A stretch of 64,000 nucleotides of DNA from Stomoxys calcitrans (lineage: Eukaryota > Arthropoda > Insecta > Diptera > Muscidae): contig NC_081554.1 of assembly GCF_963082655.1 (NCBI RefSeq), positions 120,293,869 through 120,357,868 of the forward strand. Reading direction: 5' to 3'. The translations under genes and the position numbers were made by a program. The notes under the pieces are model-generated. The model was not told where the DNA came from. It did not search any database and saw only the letters and a list, made by a program, of their open reading frames with translations. Shown piece after piece: positions 20,871 through 32,426 of this stretch (positions are counted from its first letter, which is position 1; each line of letters begins with the position of its first letter).

Positions 20871-23402
20871 TTTTTATACCCACCACCGAAGGATGGGTGT
20901 ATATTATTTTGTCATTCCGTTTGCAACACATCGAAATATCCATATCCAGCGTAAAAATCTAAGACGATCTAGCCATATCCGTCCGTCTGGCTGTTGAAAT
21001 CACGCTACAGTCTTTAAAAATAGAGATATTGAGCTGAAACTTTGCACAGATTCTTTTTTTGTCCATAAGCAGGTTAAGTTCGAAGATGGGCTATCTCGAA
21101 CTATATCTTGATATAGCCCCCTTATAGACCGATCCGCCGATTTAGGGTCTAAGGCCCATAAAAGCCACATTTTTTGTCCGATTTTGCTGAAATTTGGGAC
21201 AGTGAGTTGTGTTAGGCCAGTCGATAACCTTCTTCAATTTGGCCCAGATTTGAATATAACTACCATATAGACCGTTCTCTCGATTTAAGGTTTTGGGCCC
21301 ATAAAAGGCGCATTTATTGTCCGATGTCGACGAAATTTGGGACAGTGAGTAGTGTTTGGCCCCTCGACATTTTCTTGCAATATGGCTTAGATCGGTCCAG
21401 ATTTGGATATAGCTGCCATATATACCGATCGCTCTATTTAAGGTCTTGGGCCCATAAAAGGCACATTTAATGTTCGATTTCGCCGAAATTTCGAACAGTG
21501 AGTTGCGTTAGGTTCTTCGACAACATTCTGTAATTTGGCCCAGATCGGTCCAGATTTGAATATAGCTGCCTCTCTCGATTTAAGGTCTTGACCCCATAAA
21601 AGGCACATTTATTGTCCGATTTCGCCGACATTTGGGACAGTGAGTTGAGTTAGGCCCTTAGTCACCCCACTTCAATTTGGCCTAGATCGGTTCAGATTTT
21701 TTTATAGCTGCCATATAATCCGATCTCTCGATAAAATGCACATTTTTAATCCGATTACGCTGACACACACGAAAGCGTAACAATGGACTTATTGAGCGGC
21801 GAATTCGGAGAATATTTTATTTCACGTTCGGGACCGGTCAATTGGCAGCCTTGATCGTGCGATTTAAGGCCTTTAGACTATTTTTTATGGGGCTATGTTA
21901 AAACTCATGTCTATACAGATAAGCCCACTTCAATTGATGCATTCAAAGATTACATTGAAGCATTTATTCGTGAGAAACCGGCCGAAAAGCTGGAAAGAGT
22001 ATGCCAAAATTGGACTAAGCGGATGGACCATTTAAGGCGCAATCACGATCAACATTTACATGAAATAATCTTCAAACATTAAATTATATGGACCGTACTG
22101 TCGATTCAAATAAGGATTTAATGCATATTTTTAGAATTTAATGTTTTTTTTTTTAAATTTCCGTGTATATATAAAATCTAGGGCCCATAAATCGCGCATT
22201 TATTGTCCGATCTCGCTTTTGGCCCAAATCGGTCCAGATTTGGCTATAGCTGCGATATATACCGATCTGCCTATTAATGACCTCGGGTCCATTAATGGCG
22301 CATTTATTGTCCGATTTCACTGAAATTTGGGATAGCGAGTTGTGCTAGGGTCCTCAACATCACTGTTCAATACAACCCCGATCGGTCCAGATTTGGATAT
22401 AGCTGCCATATATGCCATATAGACCGATCTCCCGATTTAAGGTCTTGGGCCCATAAAAGACGTATTTATCGTTCGATTTCGCTGAAATTTGGGACAACGA
22501 GTTGTGTTCGGCCCTTCGACATCCTTCTTCAATTTGGCCCAGATCGGTCCAGATTTGGATATATACCTATCTGCTGGATTAAGATCTAGGGCCCATAAAT
22601 CGATATACCGATCTGCCTATTTATGACTTCGGGTCCATTAATGGCGCATTTATTGTCCGATTTCACTGAATAGCGAGTTGTGCTAGGCTCCTCAACATCA
22701 CTGTTCAATACAACCCCGATCGGTCCACATTTGGATATAGCTGCCATATATGCCGATTTAAGGTTTAGGCCAATGAAAGGTGTGATTATTAACCGAATTT
22801 GCTAAAACTAGCTACAATGAGTGCATTAGGGCCCTCGACGATCGCACCGAGTGTGGTTAAGATCGGCCTATATTTCAATATAACTGCCATATAGGCCGAT
22901 CTCTCAATATAATGTCTTGCGCCCATAATAGGCGCATTTCTCGTCCGATTTCGCTGAAATTTGGGACAGCGAGTTGCATTATGCCACTCAATACGGCTCA
23001 GATCGGACCATAACAGCATGTTCTTATTCGATTTCTGTGTTAGGCTCTTGGACATTCGTGTTCAATATAGCCCAGATCGATCTTTTTTAGGTATGGCTGC
23101 CATATAGACCGATCTCTCGATTTAAAGTCTTGTCCTCATTTATCATCCGATTTCTCTGCATTTGACACAATGTCTTTTGTTAGGCTTTTACACATCTGAA
23201 TCCTATATGGTTCAGATCGGTCTATATTTGGATATAGCTGCCAAAAAGACCACCCAATGTTCATGCCGAATTTGTCCAAATCGGACCATATTTCGGTAAA
23301 GCTGCTATGGGTGCATAAATTATGCACTTTTCACTGGATTATGACGAAAGGTGTTTTATCAAAAGTTCGGCCCGGCCGAACTAAATGCTATTTTACTTGT
23401 TT
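20871..23402 (+). mobile_element. Long HINE-like element, subfamily B, with mariner inside
   Basis: TTTTTATACCCACCACCGAA and GGATGGGTGTATATT start it. The left block has GATCTAGCCATATCCGTCCG and CACGCTACAGTCTTTAAAAA. A long core follows, with repeats of GGCCCATAAAAG, CCGATTT.GC.GAAATTTGGG and ATATAGCTGCCATATAGACC. The right end has AAAGTTCGGCCCGGCCGAAC and TATTTTACTTGTT. A mariner remnant (21761-22165) splits the core. Net length is about 2.1 kb, the longest copy in the window, and the core units look scrambled, with partial units. Confidence 0.88.
21761..22165 (+). pseudogene. Mariner remnant inside HINE B
   Basis: The 3' third of a mariner transposase: ACAATGGACTTATTGAGCGG, GAATATTTTATTTCACGTTC, GATTTAAGGCCTTTAGACTA and TTTTTATGGGGCTATG (the region with the third catalytic D), then GAGAAACCGGCCGAAAAGC and ACTAAGCGGATGGACCATTT, and the tail ATGGACCGTACTGTCGATTC. 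The 5' two thirds and clean terminal repeats are missing. It is closely related to the copies at 26.1, 33.1 and 60.9 kb. Confidence 0.85.
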
Positions 23403-25894
23403 CTTTTTATGCCTGATACTACGTTTGTCTTTGTGATTACTTTTTTAGAACAATACAAAATGCTCAATGAAAGCATAATTCTCTTATTAAAATTGCTTCA
23501 TAAATTATGGGGGAATGTCCAACTGAATGAAATCATCAAGAAGGTTCTTTTGCTTTAAAATATACAATAAGTAATCACGAAAAAAATTCGTTGAAAGCGA
23601 ACATTGCACCAGCCTTTAAATAAAAACATCTCAGAAAGACCATATTGTTCGTTCCCGGTAAAAATTAAAAATTTTCCTGTAAAATTCCCGTTTTCAAAAA
23701 AAGTGGGAGTTCCGGGAATTTCCCGGCTCAGGAATTCCCTTTGCAAAGCCCTAAGTATTAGCTATGTACATGCATATAACAGTTCCTTTTCCTTCATATT
23801 TAAACTTGTTCGTTTTCAGTTGAAAATTTATCCTTTTAATAATACCGAATAAGTAAATGCACTATTTGAATAATGACATGCTAAATTATGCACTTGAAAA
23901 TGCTTTTGACGAGGTCATTTCATTACCATTTTTAAAGAAGGAACAAATTTCCATGGGTTTAGTGGTATTGCATTCAACCTAGCTTCGTCGTTTCGACTTG
24001 AAACGTAACCATTGTTCACGCAAGGTGCGTGAGATAAGAGATAATAATTATTACAGCTTTGTTTAAATTTATAACACGTATACCATGCTACAATCACTTA
24101 ATTACAACGCCAAGTTTTGGGGCAAGGGAAAAAGGAAAGCTTGTACAGCTCATAACTCAGACACGGCGAAGTCTTCAGGCTGTCGCGGCCAGAAATGAAT
24201 TGAAAGAAAAATATAGAGTGCCAAATTTTTTTGTTGCACGTGAGCAAGAGCGGAAAATAATATATTTTAATAAACATTTTGTCTTGGTTTACATGTCATG
24301 GCTTTGGAGTTTTAGTATCCTGTTGCTACTTTGAAGCAGGTTGTAAGAGAGATGTCATTACTTTCTACATTGCTCTGTCAAGGTGTCATGTGTTGTTAGC
24401 CTTTTTCTGATGTTGTGCTTAATAAAATACGTGATTAACTGCTTCACTCTTACATATGTAGTAAGCCGTGTAAGAGCACTTTTACTTAACTCGCCACCTT
24501 TCGTCTCCCACCCGAAGTGTGTGTATTTGCATATGTTTCAAAGGCATACATGTCAAAGCACACATGCTCTAGCCTGTGCACGGTATGCATCACACGATAT
24601 CTTATAGATCTCAATTAAAAGTTTTCAAATCATTACAGCAATCACGTTTTAAACATCAGCAACTCCCGCCGCCTTCTTCTTGGTAACATTTTGCAGTCGT
24701 CATACACGCACGTAAGTACAAACTTCTAAGAACTTCCTTCTAAACTCCAATTGAGTAAATCTAATTTGGGAAAAATTTTATCGTAGTGGAGGATGGGATT
24801 AAAAAATATGCGTTTCAAACTAAAAACAGGCCATGACTTGTGTTCTAAGATTTGCACCAAATTACAATTGATTTCGTAGACAGATTACTTACGCAAACAA
24901 GTAGCTTGTGAAGCCTAATTGTGGAAGAGTTAAGTTCCAAACATTGTGTAGAATTAGTGAAAGTTAATATATGCTCATTAAAGAGTATCAAATTGTATTG
25001 ATATTCTTATAACTAGGGAAAAGCAAAAGTCGGGATGAGCCAACCATATTCTGGCTTCTAATTTTAAGCAAAGAAAATTTAGCATATCAAATGGATAATA
25101 GGAGAGTTTTCAACACTGAAAAAATGTTTGTCCTAATTTTAAAGATTCGAGCCAAAGATAAGCAAATATAATTTAAATATATTAAATTTTCCAACATTTA
25201 AGGGAAACATTTCCTTGGGTGGAAGATATTTTCCTTTATATCAAGAACTTTTTATGTTAAATGGTAGGTTAATAGATGAAAGTTAAAATATCGTTGAATG
25301 TTAGGAAATTTACTTTGGGAAGAGAATACAGTGTAACTCAGTTTAAGACGCAAAATAGCCTTAGAAGTAGAAGCGTCTTTAATATAATTGGAAATTCATC
25401 TATGTAGTGAAAAAATCAATCACCCAACAAAATTTGAAATGGATGGTCGAGTCCTTTAGTATTTAAAAAATTAAATAAATTAAAGATAGCATTTTTATTT
25501 TAAAGTTTTGATTATTGGCTCTTTTTCATTGATAAAATCTTACATATAAGGAAAATCTTGAACTTTTTTTCTGTGTATGAAATAGTCTATCACCGGTATT
25601 CACAAAACTTAACGTAGATTTGAATTTTTTGATTTTTGGAAATTTAAACTTCGTCTCTGATTTGCAAACAATTGGCGAACGATACATGCTACAAAGTTTT
25701 AGTGGTTTTGTCATTTAATTTTACAAAAAGCTGTTATTTTTCATAATTGATAAAAATTATGTCGCCGATGCTTCAGTGGCGCAGTTTTTAGCCTGTGTTC
25801 GAATCTTAGTGAGAACATTCATCGAAATTTGTATATCTATTTCGTTTATAACTACTACTACCCAAGTCAAGTTTAATCCAATTCGGTAGCCAAC
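23403..25894. other. Long stretch without recognised genes
   Basis: AT-rich and mostly without HINE words. It contains TTCCGGGAATTTCCCGG palindromic words near 23710 and several short frames without domains (for example 24059-24334, 91 codons). A tRNA-like remnant lies at 25770-25814 (listed separately). I see no splice-supported gene. Confidence 0.4.
25770..25815 (+). repeat. tRNA-like remnant, SINE head
   Basis: TTCAGTGGCGCAGTTTTTAG resembles an A box and TGTGTTCGAATCTTAGTG a B box, but they are separated by only a few bases, so about 20 bp of the tRNA body is missing. Not a functional tRNA gene. No SINE body is recognised after it. Confidence 0.4.
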
Positions 25895-26045
25895 CTGGTA
25901 TTGCTGCCACATCAAACCCATCTTTTGATTTTACTTTTTGAACATTTTTACCTTCCTATAGGAAGAAATCATGAAAGATGAGGTGCTAGAATACCGCGAT
26001 ACTAGTATGCCGCGATCCTGGTGGAGGGTATATAAAAAGGGTATA
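25895..26045 (+). repeat. HINE fragments, core and right subterminal repeat
   Basis: CCAACCTGGTATTGCTGCCA resembles core, and GGTGGAGGGTATATAAAAAG resembles the A right end, without the palindrome. Confidence 0.45.
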
Positions 26046-26127
26046 TACCAAAACAATCAATACCGTTTTAATTATCTAAAAATGACAGATTAATATTCAC
26101 AAACATTTAACTTTATCCAAGTTATTA

Positions 26128-26812
26128 ATTATTTAAACTGGTTTAAACAGCTCACTCTCGTTTCGTGTGTCAAACATCTTACGTTTGGTCTATAATTTAA
26201 CTAAGAATCGTTTTACCAACGAACAGAGCTTGCAAATTATTGAATTTTATTATCAAGAGTGCGCTCTGTTAACAAAGTTCATCGCGTGCTTCTTTCATTT
26301 TATGGCCGAAGCTCATTTTTGGCTCAATGTTTACGTTAATAACCAGAATAGTAGATTTTAGAGTGAAGATCAGCCAGAAGCATTGCAAGAGCTACCAATG
26401 CATCCAGCTTGGTGCGGTTTATGGGCTGGTGGCATCATTGGACCGTACTTCTTCAAAGATGATGCAAATCGTAACGTAACTATGAATGATGAGCGCTATA
26501 GTGAGATGTTATCCAACTTTTTGAAAGGAAAATGCAAGAACTTGACTTGCTTGACATGTGGTTTCAACAAGACGGTGCCACATTGGCAGCCTATATCGTG
26601 CGATTTATCGCATTTAGACTATTTTTTGCGGGGCTATGTAAAAGCTCACGTCTATACAGACAAGCCCGCTTCAATTGACGCATGACCATTGAAGATTGAC
26701 CATTTGAGGCGCAGTCACGATCAACATTTGCATAAAATAATCTTCGAATATTAAATTGTATGGACCGTACTATCGATTCAAACAAAGATTTAATGCATTT
26801 TCTTGAATTTTT
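26128..26812 (+). pseudogene. Mariner transposon remnant, subfamily 2
   Basis: The 5' part carries the N-terminal start (AATCGTTTTACCAACGAACA, encoding RFTNEQ) and then jumps to GCTCATTTTTGGCTCAATG (A-H-F-W-L-N). It continues through GCGGTTTATGGGCTGGTGG, CATTGGACCGTACTTCTTC and GGTTTCAACAAGACGGTGCC (W-F-Q-Q-D-G-A, second catalytic D) to CATTTAGACTATTTTTTGCG (third D). The 3' tail is present, but the outer TIRs are gone on the left and cut on the right by a HINE A. The frame is broken by deletions. One 100-codon piece (26383-26685) is still open. Confidence 0.87.
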
Positions 26813-26814
26813 AT

Positions 26815-27852
26815 TTTTATACCCTCCACCATAGGATGGAGGTATACTAATTTCGTCATTCTGTTTGTAACTCCTCGAAATATTCGTCTGAGACCCCATA
26901 AAGTATATATATTCTTGATCGTCACGACATTTTATGTCAATCTAGCCATGTCCGTTCGTCCGTCCGTCTGTCTGTCGAAAGCACGCTAACTTCCGAAGGA
27001 GTAAAGCCAGCCGCTTGAAATTTTGCACAAATATTTTTTATTAGTGTAGGTCAGTTGGTATTGTAAATGGGCCATATCGGTCCATGTTTTGATATAGCTG
27101 AAATTTTGCACGACTTGTTTTGTTATGATATCCAACAACTGTGCTAAGTATGGTTCAAGTCGGTCCAAAACCTGATATAGCTGTCATATAAACCGATCTT
27201 GGGTCTTGACTTCTTGAGCCTCTAGAGGGCGCAATTCTTATCCGATTTGAATGAATATTTGCACGACGTGTTTTGTTATAATATCCAACAACTGTGCTAA
27301 GTATGGATCGGTCCATAACCTGATATAGCTGTCATATAAACAGATCTGGGGACTTGACTTCTTGAGCTTCTAGAGGGCGCAATTCCTATCCGATTCAACT
27401 ACTGTGTCAAATAAGGTTCAAATCGGTTCATAACCTGATATAGCTGCCATATAAACCGATCTGAGATCTTGAATTCTTGAGCCTCTAGAGGTCGCAATTA
27501 TTATTCGATTTGCCTGAAATTTTGTACGACGGATCCTCTCATGACCATCAACATACGGGTTTATTATGGTCTGAATCGGTCTATAGACCGATACAGCTCC
27601 CATATAAATCGATCTCTCTATTTTACTTCTTGTTCGAATTGGCTGACATTTTACACAGGTCTCCAACATATAATTTAATTGTGGTCCAAACCGGACCATA
27701 TCTTGATACCGCTCTAATAGCAGAGCAAATCTTTTCTTATATCCTTTTTTTTGCCTGAGAAGAGATGCCGGGAAAAGAACTCGACAAATGCGATCCATGG
27801 TGGAGGGTATTAAGATTCGGCACTGCCGAACTTAGCACGCTTTTACTTATTT
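26815..27852 (+). mobile_element. HINE-like element, subfamily A
   Basis: Complete order: TTTTTATACCCTCCACCATAGG, ACTAATTTCGTCATTCTG, GTCTGAGACCCCATAAAGTA, GTCCGTTCGTCCGTCCGTC, GCACGCTAACTTCCGAAGG, several core units (partly shortened), AGAGATGCCGGGAAAAG, GGTGGAGGGTATTAAGATTC, GGCACTGCCGAACTTAGC and CTTTTACTTATT. It directly abuts the mariner at its left T-run. Confidence 0.9.
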
Positions 27853-27892
27853 TTTTTACTTTCCTATACATCTTAAAAATTCACCCTTTATT

Positions 27893-28152
27893 TTAATATG
27901 GGCCCCACATAGAACGATCTGCCGACTTAAGATCTTAGGCCCATTAAAGTCACATTTATTATCCGATTTCGCTGAAATTTGAGACAGTGAGTTATATTAG
28001 CTATCTCCACATCCTTATTCAATACGAGGTAGATTTGGATATAGCTGCCATATAGACCGATTTAATGTCTTGGGCCCATAAAATGCGCATTTATCATTCG
28101 ATTCGCTGAAATTTGGGATAGCCCATCGACATCCCAGTTCGATACGGCGGGA
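27893..28152 (+). repeat. HINE core fragment, subfamily B
   Basis: CCACATAGAACGATCTGCCG, TTATTATCCGATTTCGCTG and ATATAGCTGCCATATAGACC show about two B units without ends. It is followed by the unclassified repeat. Confidence 0.65.
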
Positions 28153-28169
28153 ATTAGTAAATCGTGCTG

Positions 28170-28660
28170 GTGTGTCATTATGAAAATAGCAAACACTGTC
28201 TGCAGACTGTTGGTAGTTAATTTTGCTGCTTTTGCAGCAGTAGTTCTGCAATTCTACAACAGCAGGCTGGCTGCTGAAAAGTCTATTGTTTTCTAAAAAT
28301 GACTGCTGCTTAATTAATGATGCGAGAGTAAACCAAAATAAAATAAAATTTAAATTTAAAAATTGCCTAATCGCAGCCTGAAAAAATACCTAAACTAATA
28401 AAAACACATATCCGGCAGTAACAGGCAAACATGAGTAATTGCTTAACATTCCACCGATTACGCGTGGTCTGCGGCACAGAAAAAACATTAAAGTAATGTA
28501 GTTGTTGTTGAGTTTCAAAGAAAGATAACATTAAAAACAGGGGTTTCAAGCTACAAGTTGGATGTGGATTGTTGGAAGAACTTCCAACAAAGAACAGAAT
28601 GTTTTTGTTGCACTGCACATATGATTTTGCAAAAAAAAAAAACAACTTTCAACAGCAATG
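28170..28660. repeat. Unclassified CAGCAG-rich repeat, copy 3, first part
   Basis: AAAATAGCAAACACTG, TTTTGCTGCTTTTGCAGCAG, ACAGCAGGCTGGCTGCTGAA and the later GGCAGTAACAGGCAAACATG match the copy-1 repeat in words and order, diverged. Its other end seems to be at 29.03-29.3 kb (GAAATGTATATAAATGG, TCATCAGGTAATTTCTTTG), with another repeat between. Confidence 0.45.
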
Positions 28661-28684
28661 GATAGAACTTTTTTGTTACGTTGC

Positions 28685-28950
28685 ACAAAAGTTAGGTTAT
28701 GTTAGGTTGAAAAGAGGGTGTAGATATTAATCGGCCCCATGCCACTATGAACATACTCCTAAGCCAGTAATCGGCTTGTTGTACGCTCTAAATACAAAAA
28801 AAATGTAACCTCGAAAAGAAAATCTAAGTTAGGAATTCCGTTCTACTTACAAAATCCTTAATTGTTTTCCATGTCACTCCCTTAAGTTGGTTCATGCCTG
28901 GTAAAGTGTCCCCGCCCAAGTGCGGGGGATGTTTATATTCCATAAACTTA
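28685..28950 (+). repeat. Dispersed repeat beginning with TTAGG-like words
   Basis: GTTAGGTTATGTTAGGTTGA and AAAGAGGGTGTAGATATTAA open a block with CCCATGCCACTATGAAC, GTAATCGGCTTGTTGTACG, TTAGGAATTCCGTTC and CCCCGCCCAAGTGCGGGGG. I recall this block as a common interspersed sequence in muscoid flies. The class is not known to me. The TTAGG words are too few for a telomere. Confidence 0.45.
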
Positions 28951-29029
28951 TTTGATAAATTTCGAAATAAGTACCCATGAAAGTCATGTAAGCATAAGGA
29001 AAGCAACAAAATTGCAAGCGCATTCAGCC

Positions 29030-29300
29030 ACCTTTCGAAATGTATATAAATGGTGCACAAGAAAATTGTTCATCAGGTAATTTCTTTGAAGTAATATATC
29101 ACAAATTCACAAAATTTCTCATGATCATAAGCTCAACTCTTTTTGGAAAAATTCCAAAAGTAATCAAAGAGAATCTTGAGTCGTGCTTTCTGGTGAGTCG
29201 TGATTCCGGGAATACTGGTTATTCTGATATAGATTTTAAAATTTCATTTTAAGAAATTACAAAAAAATTCTAAGATATTTAAAAATTTGAAAAAGTCCCT
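29030..29300. repeat. Unclassified CAGCAG-rich repeat, copy 3, second part
   Basis: CGAAATGTATATAAATGGTG, TCATCAGGTAATTTCTTTGA, ACTCTTTTTGGAAAAATTCC and AAAAGTAATCAAAGAG match in order the outer part of copies 1 and 2. Confidence 0.45.
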
Positions 29301-30489
29301 TAAAAAATTTAAGAAAGGGCGAATAAAATATCAATACCTTCAAAAAAAACTCTTCAGTTAAAAACATCGCAATGTAATAAATAAGTTCAAATCAATACAT
29401 TCAATGAAAGTACAGTCCAGTGAAGAATAGTTCGGATAACTGAAATTCATTTACAGTTAAGCGATAAAAGGATAAGGGAAATCGAATTTTCGACAACATG
29501 CCAATTGTGTGTAAAACAACTTGAGTTGAAGAAGAGCAATGCTCAGTTGAACTGTTAAAAAATGTTAAAATATATTTTTGCGTGAAATCGAATGTTTTCG
29601 ATTTCACATAGACTCGTATAGAAATAATATCTTCACTTATGCTATTTCAGTTTCATATAAAAATGAGGTTTGGTATTTTAGCGGTATGTTCAGTTAAGCG
29701 ATTTTTCATTAAAGCGAATTCAATTTCATTTATTGAATCGATATTCTTCTAGTTGAAGGAATTTGGTGTTTTAAATATATGCTAATTGCTAACGACAACC
29801 GGCAGATGGGTGCCGGTTAGTGCCCTATCGTCCCAATAAATACAGTTTTTTTAGAAATTGCTGCGCAATACTAGGTGTGTTCGCGTACTTATCCAGTAAC
29901 AATTTGCCAGTAAAAATTTGCAGGAGAGTAAGAAACTTCTACTGGGGGAAAAAAACTTCCAGCAGAAATTTGAAACGTCTTATTTACAAAACACTCTAAC
30001 ATTCTTTTCACACTCTTTCTTATTGAAAACAGGCACGACTTTCGCTTAACGTTTGTGCAAATTTTTGAGTACGCGAACCCCCTTACTGCTGATAGCTGCG
30101 TAATGTAGTCATATCTTCTAAATTACCTTAAAGTGTACCAGAAAACGAAATTTGTTAACAGGAGGTTTATCCCCACGATAAAAAAATGGTCCGGTTAGCT
30201 AACACTAACTTTATTTTTTCTACGAGATACCAGCCCAGATTAAATAAACCACTCATATTAGAATATTACCGATAAAATCTTTCGGGTTTTGTATCGAATG
30301 ATGAAATGTGATATGTTGCAACCTGCATCCTTTGCAGTACGGTATGAAACTACAAAAGTTTCTAAAGTAATTCAAAATAAGCTTTTGCTTTGTGAAATGA
30401 AAACCAAACTCCAAGCGCATTTTTTAAATTAAGCTCTCAATATAAAAGTTCGGGAAATGCTCTTGGTAAACTTATTTCATGTTTTTCAG
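29301..30489. other. No recognised feature
   Basis: AT-rich, non-HINE sequence. Short frames only, without domains. Confidence 0.4.
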
Positions 30490-30494
30490 TCGGT

Positions 30495-30650
30495 ATCTGT
30501 TGTTGTTGTTATTGTAGCAGTGTGTTGAACACTGAGACGGTAGAACTTGTCGATGAGGGACTCCATCAGGTCAATCCAGTACGTACAACCGGCTGCCATG
30601 GGATTGAGGCGGTACCGGAATATAATTAGCAGCATATTGAAAGCGGAAGT
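30495..30650 (-). repeat. Jockey-like 5' UTR fragment
   Basis: CCATCAGGTCAATCCAGTAC and ACAACCGGCTGCCATGGGAT are the reverse complement of the 5' UTR seen at 10195-10280. It is preceded by TTGTTGTTGTTATTGTAGCA. No coding part remains. Confidence 0.65.
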
Positions 30651-30769
30651 CTCCGCTTAACCTTTGGGCAGTTTTACAACTGTTAAACTAACATAAGGGT
30701 ATACATTTTATGATGCGTGAAAGTGCATACAATGTGGGATCGATTGCGAAAGAAATATATATACTAACC

Positions 30770-31185
30770 GTGATTACCTCGATTATCCGGGATTGCAAAA
30801 CATGTGTCTATGTTGTCGATAGTTGCTTTAAACGAGTTAGCAAACATGTGTATAAAGTGAATAAGGGGAATACCATTATTTTGATGTTTTCATTAGAAAT
30901 TTGAGCCATCGGGATTGTTTTGCAATTTTATAGTGGCATCATCATCCGTAAAACCGAACAGAAGGAAAAAAGAATAGAATTAACAGTGCAAGAAAAGTAT
31001 AGTATAATCAACGAATATTCCAAACAAAATGTTTCTGTTCAAATATTAACACAAAAATGTAGTGTTGGGAAGCGAACGTTTTATGATTTTTTGAAAGATA
31101 AAGACAAAATAAAAAAAAAATTCCAGAAAATCATGAAAAGCAAACTACAGAGGTCAAGAAGAAAAGAAAACCACTTTATAAGACA
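30770..31185 (+). pseudogene. Pogo/Tigger-type transposon, 5' part
   Basis: A left end with ACCTCGATTATCCGGGATTG (Tigger ends typically carry GATTATCCGG words) is followed at 30960-31175 by KRIELTVQEKYSIINEYSKQ and CSVGKRTFYDFLKDKDKIKK, which fit the CENP-B/psq-type N-terminal helix-turn-helix of pogo transposases. The frame then runs into a HINE B at 31186. No DDE catalytic domain is found downstream, so it is a truncated copy. Confidence 0.68.
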
Positions 31186-31840
31186 TTTTTATACCCACCA
31201 CCGGAGGATGGGGGTATATTCATTTTGTCATTCCGTTTGCAACACATCGAAATATCCATTTCCGACCCTATAAAGTATATATATTCTTGATCGGCGTAAA
31301 AATCTAAGACAATCTGGCGATGTCCGTCCGTCTGTCTGTTGAATTCACGGTACAGTCTTTAAAAATGGAGATATTGAGCTAAAACTTTGCACAGATTCTT
31401 TTTTGTTCATAAATTCGAAGATGCAGCCCATATCGGATATCTTTATAAAGCTGCCATATAATCCGATCTCTCGATTTAAAGTCTTCGCCCCATAAAAGGC
31501 ACATTTATAATCCGATTTCGCTGAAATTTGACACAGTGACTTATGGTAAGCTTTTCGACATCCGTGTCATATATGGTTCAGATCGGTCTATATATGGATA
31601 TGGCTACCAAAAAGACAAATATTTGGTTCCACAAAATTGAACAATGACTTGTACTTAATAGGTCACTCAATACCCGTATCGAATTTGGTCCAAATCGGAC
31701 GATATTTCGATAAAGCTGCTATGGGGGGCATTAATTATGCATTTTTCACCGGATTATGACGAAAGATGGTATACATATATACCCGAGGTGGTGGGTATCC
31801 AAAGTTCGACCCGTCCGAACTTAACGCCTTTTTACTTGTT
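31186..31840 (+). mobile_element. HINE-like element, subfamily B, short
   Basis: ATTTTTATACCCACCACCGG starts it. It contains TTTCCGACCCTATAAAGTAT, GTCCGTCCGTCTGTCTGTTG, ACGGTACAGTCTTTAAAAAT, two core units, ATACCCGAGGTGGTGGGTATCC, AAAGTTCGACCCGTCCGAAC and CTTTTTACTTGTT. About 655 bp, inserted in the pogo fragment at a T-run. Confidence 0.9.
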
Positions 31841-31904
31841 AACTAATCGCGTAAGAAAAATAAAATATAAATAGGTAACGAATATCTATGTAAAAACGAG
31901 TACA

Positions 31905-31960
31905 AACATTTACCTCGATTAACCGGGAAAATCGATTATCTGGAACGCTTCCGGTATTTA
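31905..31960 (+). repeat. Second pogo/Tigger-like left end
   Basis: TTACCTCGATTAACCGGGAA and AATCGATTATCTGG carry two GATTA-CCGG-like words in the same direction as the end at 30.77 kb, so it is a second left end and not the matching right end. Confidence 0.45.
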
Positions 31961-32234
31961 TAACAAGGGTCAATTTATTGTTCTTGATACCGTCTATGTA
32001 GGAATATTGAATAGTGAAAATAACCGTGCAAGAAACTCATTAGACAATTTAAGGGTAATATGAGTTTATATAATATTTAAGGACAAAACTTTTCACTAAC
32101 AGTTAAACACGAACATTTCCTACTCCCATTTAGTTTTTATATTTATTAAAAAATATTTAACATATATTTTAAAAAAAAAATATTCCCGTTTTCCCGGCAT
32201 TGTAAAAAGACGGGAAATGCAAACCCCCACGCCG
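31961..32234. other. No recognised feature
   Basis: AT-rich; CCCGTTTTCCCGGC...GACGGGAA words near 32.19 kb. Confidence 0.35.
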
Positions 32235-32237
32235 AAA

Positions 32238-32394
32238 GGAACAATTTTTACCAACGGTAATGATAGTAAAGTAATACCAAAACATTACCGTATGGTATGG
32301 ATGATGTAAAGCATTATAAATACCATACGGTATTGTTCTACTATTAATTCATGGTGTTGCTTTACTATCAATACCATTGAAACCATACAGTTTA
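32238..32394. mobile_element. Foldback/MITE-like palindrome
   Basis: Two arms in inverted orientation: ACGGTAATGATAGTAAAGTA...ACATTACCGTATGGTATGG, and the reverse complement of ATACCATACGGTATTG...TTGCTTTACTATCAATACCA. The arms are about 65 bp with scattered differences and a short central loop near 32310. Non-coding. Likely a foldback or very short DNA transposon; the family is not recognised. Confidence 0.6.
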
Positions 32395-32426
32395 CTTTTT
32401 TCTTACGGCGTATTTAAAGTTGAACA

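Noticed and set aside
24059..24334. 91-codon ORF as a gene
   Set aside because: No domain or leader; ends in a hydrophobic run of low complexity.
25770..25815. Functional tRNA gene
   Set aside because: A and B boxes are too close; no cloverleaf can form.
26815..27852. Classical TIR DNA transposon for the HINE-like family
   Set aside because: The inverted words are subterminal, the right end continues past them with a palindrome, and insertion in T-runs shows no fixed-length target duplication.
28685..28715. Telomeric repeat
   Set aside because: Only a few TTAGG-like words, continuing into an interspersed repeat.
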